NCBI GenBank assembly: GCA_022565195.1
Contig: JADFJZ010000114.1
Span: forward strand, 1-5,993
DNA: 5,993 nt
Reading direction: 5' to 3'
Source: Planctomycetota bacterium
GTDB taxonomy: Bacteria > Planctomycetota > Phycisphaerae > UBA1845 > CAIVHJ01
Shown: in pieces, positions 5,916 through 5,993 of the stretch
How positions within the stretch are numbered: the first letter of the stretch is position 1
How the letters are laid out: each line of letters starts with the position of its first letter
Notes under the pieces: model-generated
Told to the model about the DNA's origin: nothing
The model's input: only the letters and a program-made list of their open reading frames with translations
The model's database searches: none
Translations under genes and position numbers: made by a program

Positions 5916-5993
5916 ATGAATACCCGGAACCGAACGACGGCATACGTCCTCGGAGCGGCTTTGGCCATCACCCTCAGCGGATTGGCCTGCGTC
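5916..5993 (+). CDS. N-terminus of an exported protein, cut by the window edge
   Basis: ATG 5916 opens a frame of 26 codons to the window end. It encodes a basic start (MNTRNRTTAY), a hydrophobic core (VLGAALAITL) and SGLACV, a typical signal peptide. The cysteine at residue 25 could be a lipobox cysteine, though Gly at -3 is not the usual Leu. The match to SGLTC in the preceding protein suggests the two are related or exported alike. GGAGGG at 5895-5900 is 15 bases from the ATG, longer than ideal. The rest of the gene lies outside the window, so the function cannot be read. Confidence 0.6.
   Translation, partial: MNTRNRTTAYVLGAALAITLSGLACV

Noticed and set aside
5170..5943. Minus-strand open frame of 257 codons opposite the CARDB-like gene
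   Set aside because: It has no ribosome site or recognisable domain. The opposite strand carries a signal peptide, a good ribosome site and a CARDB pattern.

Overview
The window reads as bacterial chromosome from a moderately GC-rich organism, most likely a member of the Planctomycetota. I infer this from a long SpoVG with a four-cysteine zinc ribbon inside its core domain, placed directly behind ispE, together with an HDOD regulator flanked by degenerate receiver domains and secreted CARDB-like proteins. No rRNA, tRNA, CRISPR array or complete insertion sequence was seen.

Left part (1-2160): a possible tail of an upstream gene runs off the left edge and is followed by a candidate promoter. 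Then come ispE (isoprenoid precursor synthesis) and, 9 bases later, a spoVG-family gene with a strong ribosome binding site. The two look like one operon that ends in a clear intrinsic terminator. The SpoVG protein carries a zinc ribbon in its core and a long, acidic, proline-rich tail built partly from a 34-residue tandem repeat. Just after the terminator lies a perfect 21-bp inverted repeat that resembles REP-type elements.

Middle (2161-4380): a 581-residue protein has the layout degenerate receiver - HDOD - degenerate receiver, with neither receiver keeping the phosphoacceptor aspartate. Immediately beyond it, on the minus strand, about 200 bases hold the clear relic of an S1/P1-type zinc nuclease. 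Two conserved blocks survive in different frames, joined by a deletion. A minus-strand terminator separates the relic from the next gene.

Right part (4377-5993): a small minus-strand gene (95 residues, unknown function) has an excellent ribosome binding site and its own terminator. A gene-poor stretch of about 700 bases follows, holding a second and different long imperfect palindrome (4802-4876). Last come two tandem plus-strand genes for exported proteins: a complete CARDB-like protein and the start of a second protein cut by the window edge. Their signal sequences both end in SGL-x-C.

The genes do not form one pathway. The best-supported unit is ispE-spoVG; the remainder is regulatory, secreted or decaying material separated by palindromic repeats. 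The most noteworthy items are the SpoVG architecture, the two REP-like palindromes, the nuclease relic, and the doubly degenerate receiver/HDOD protein.
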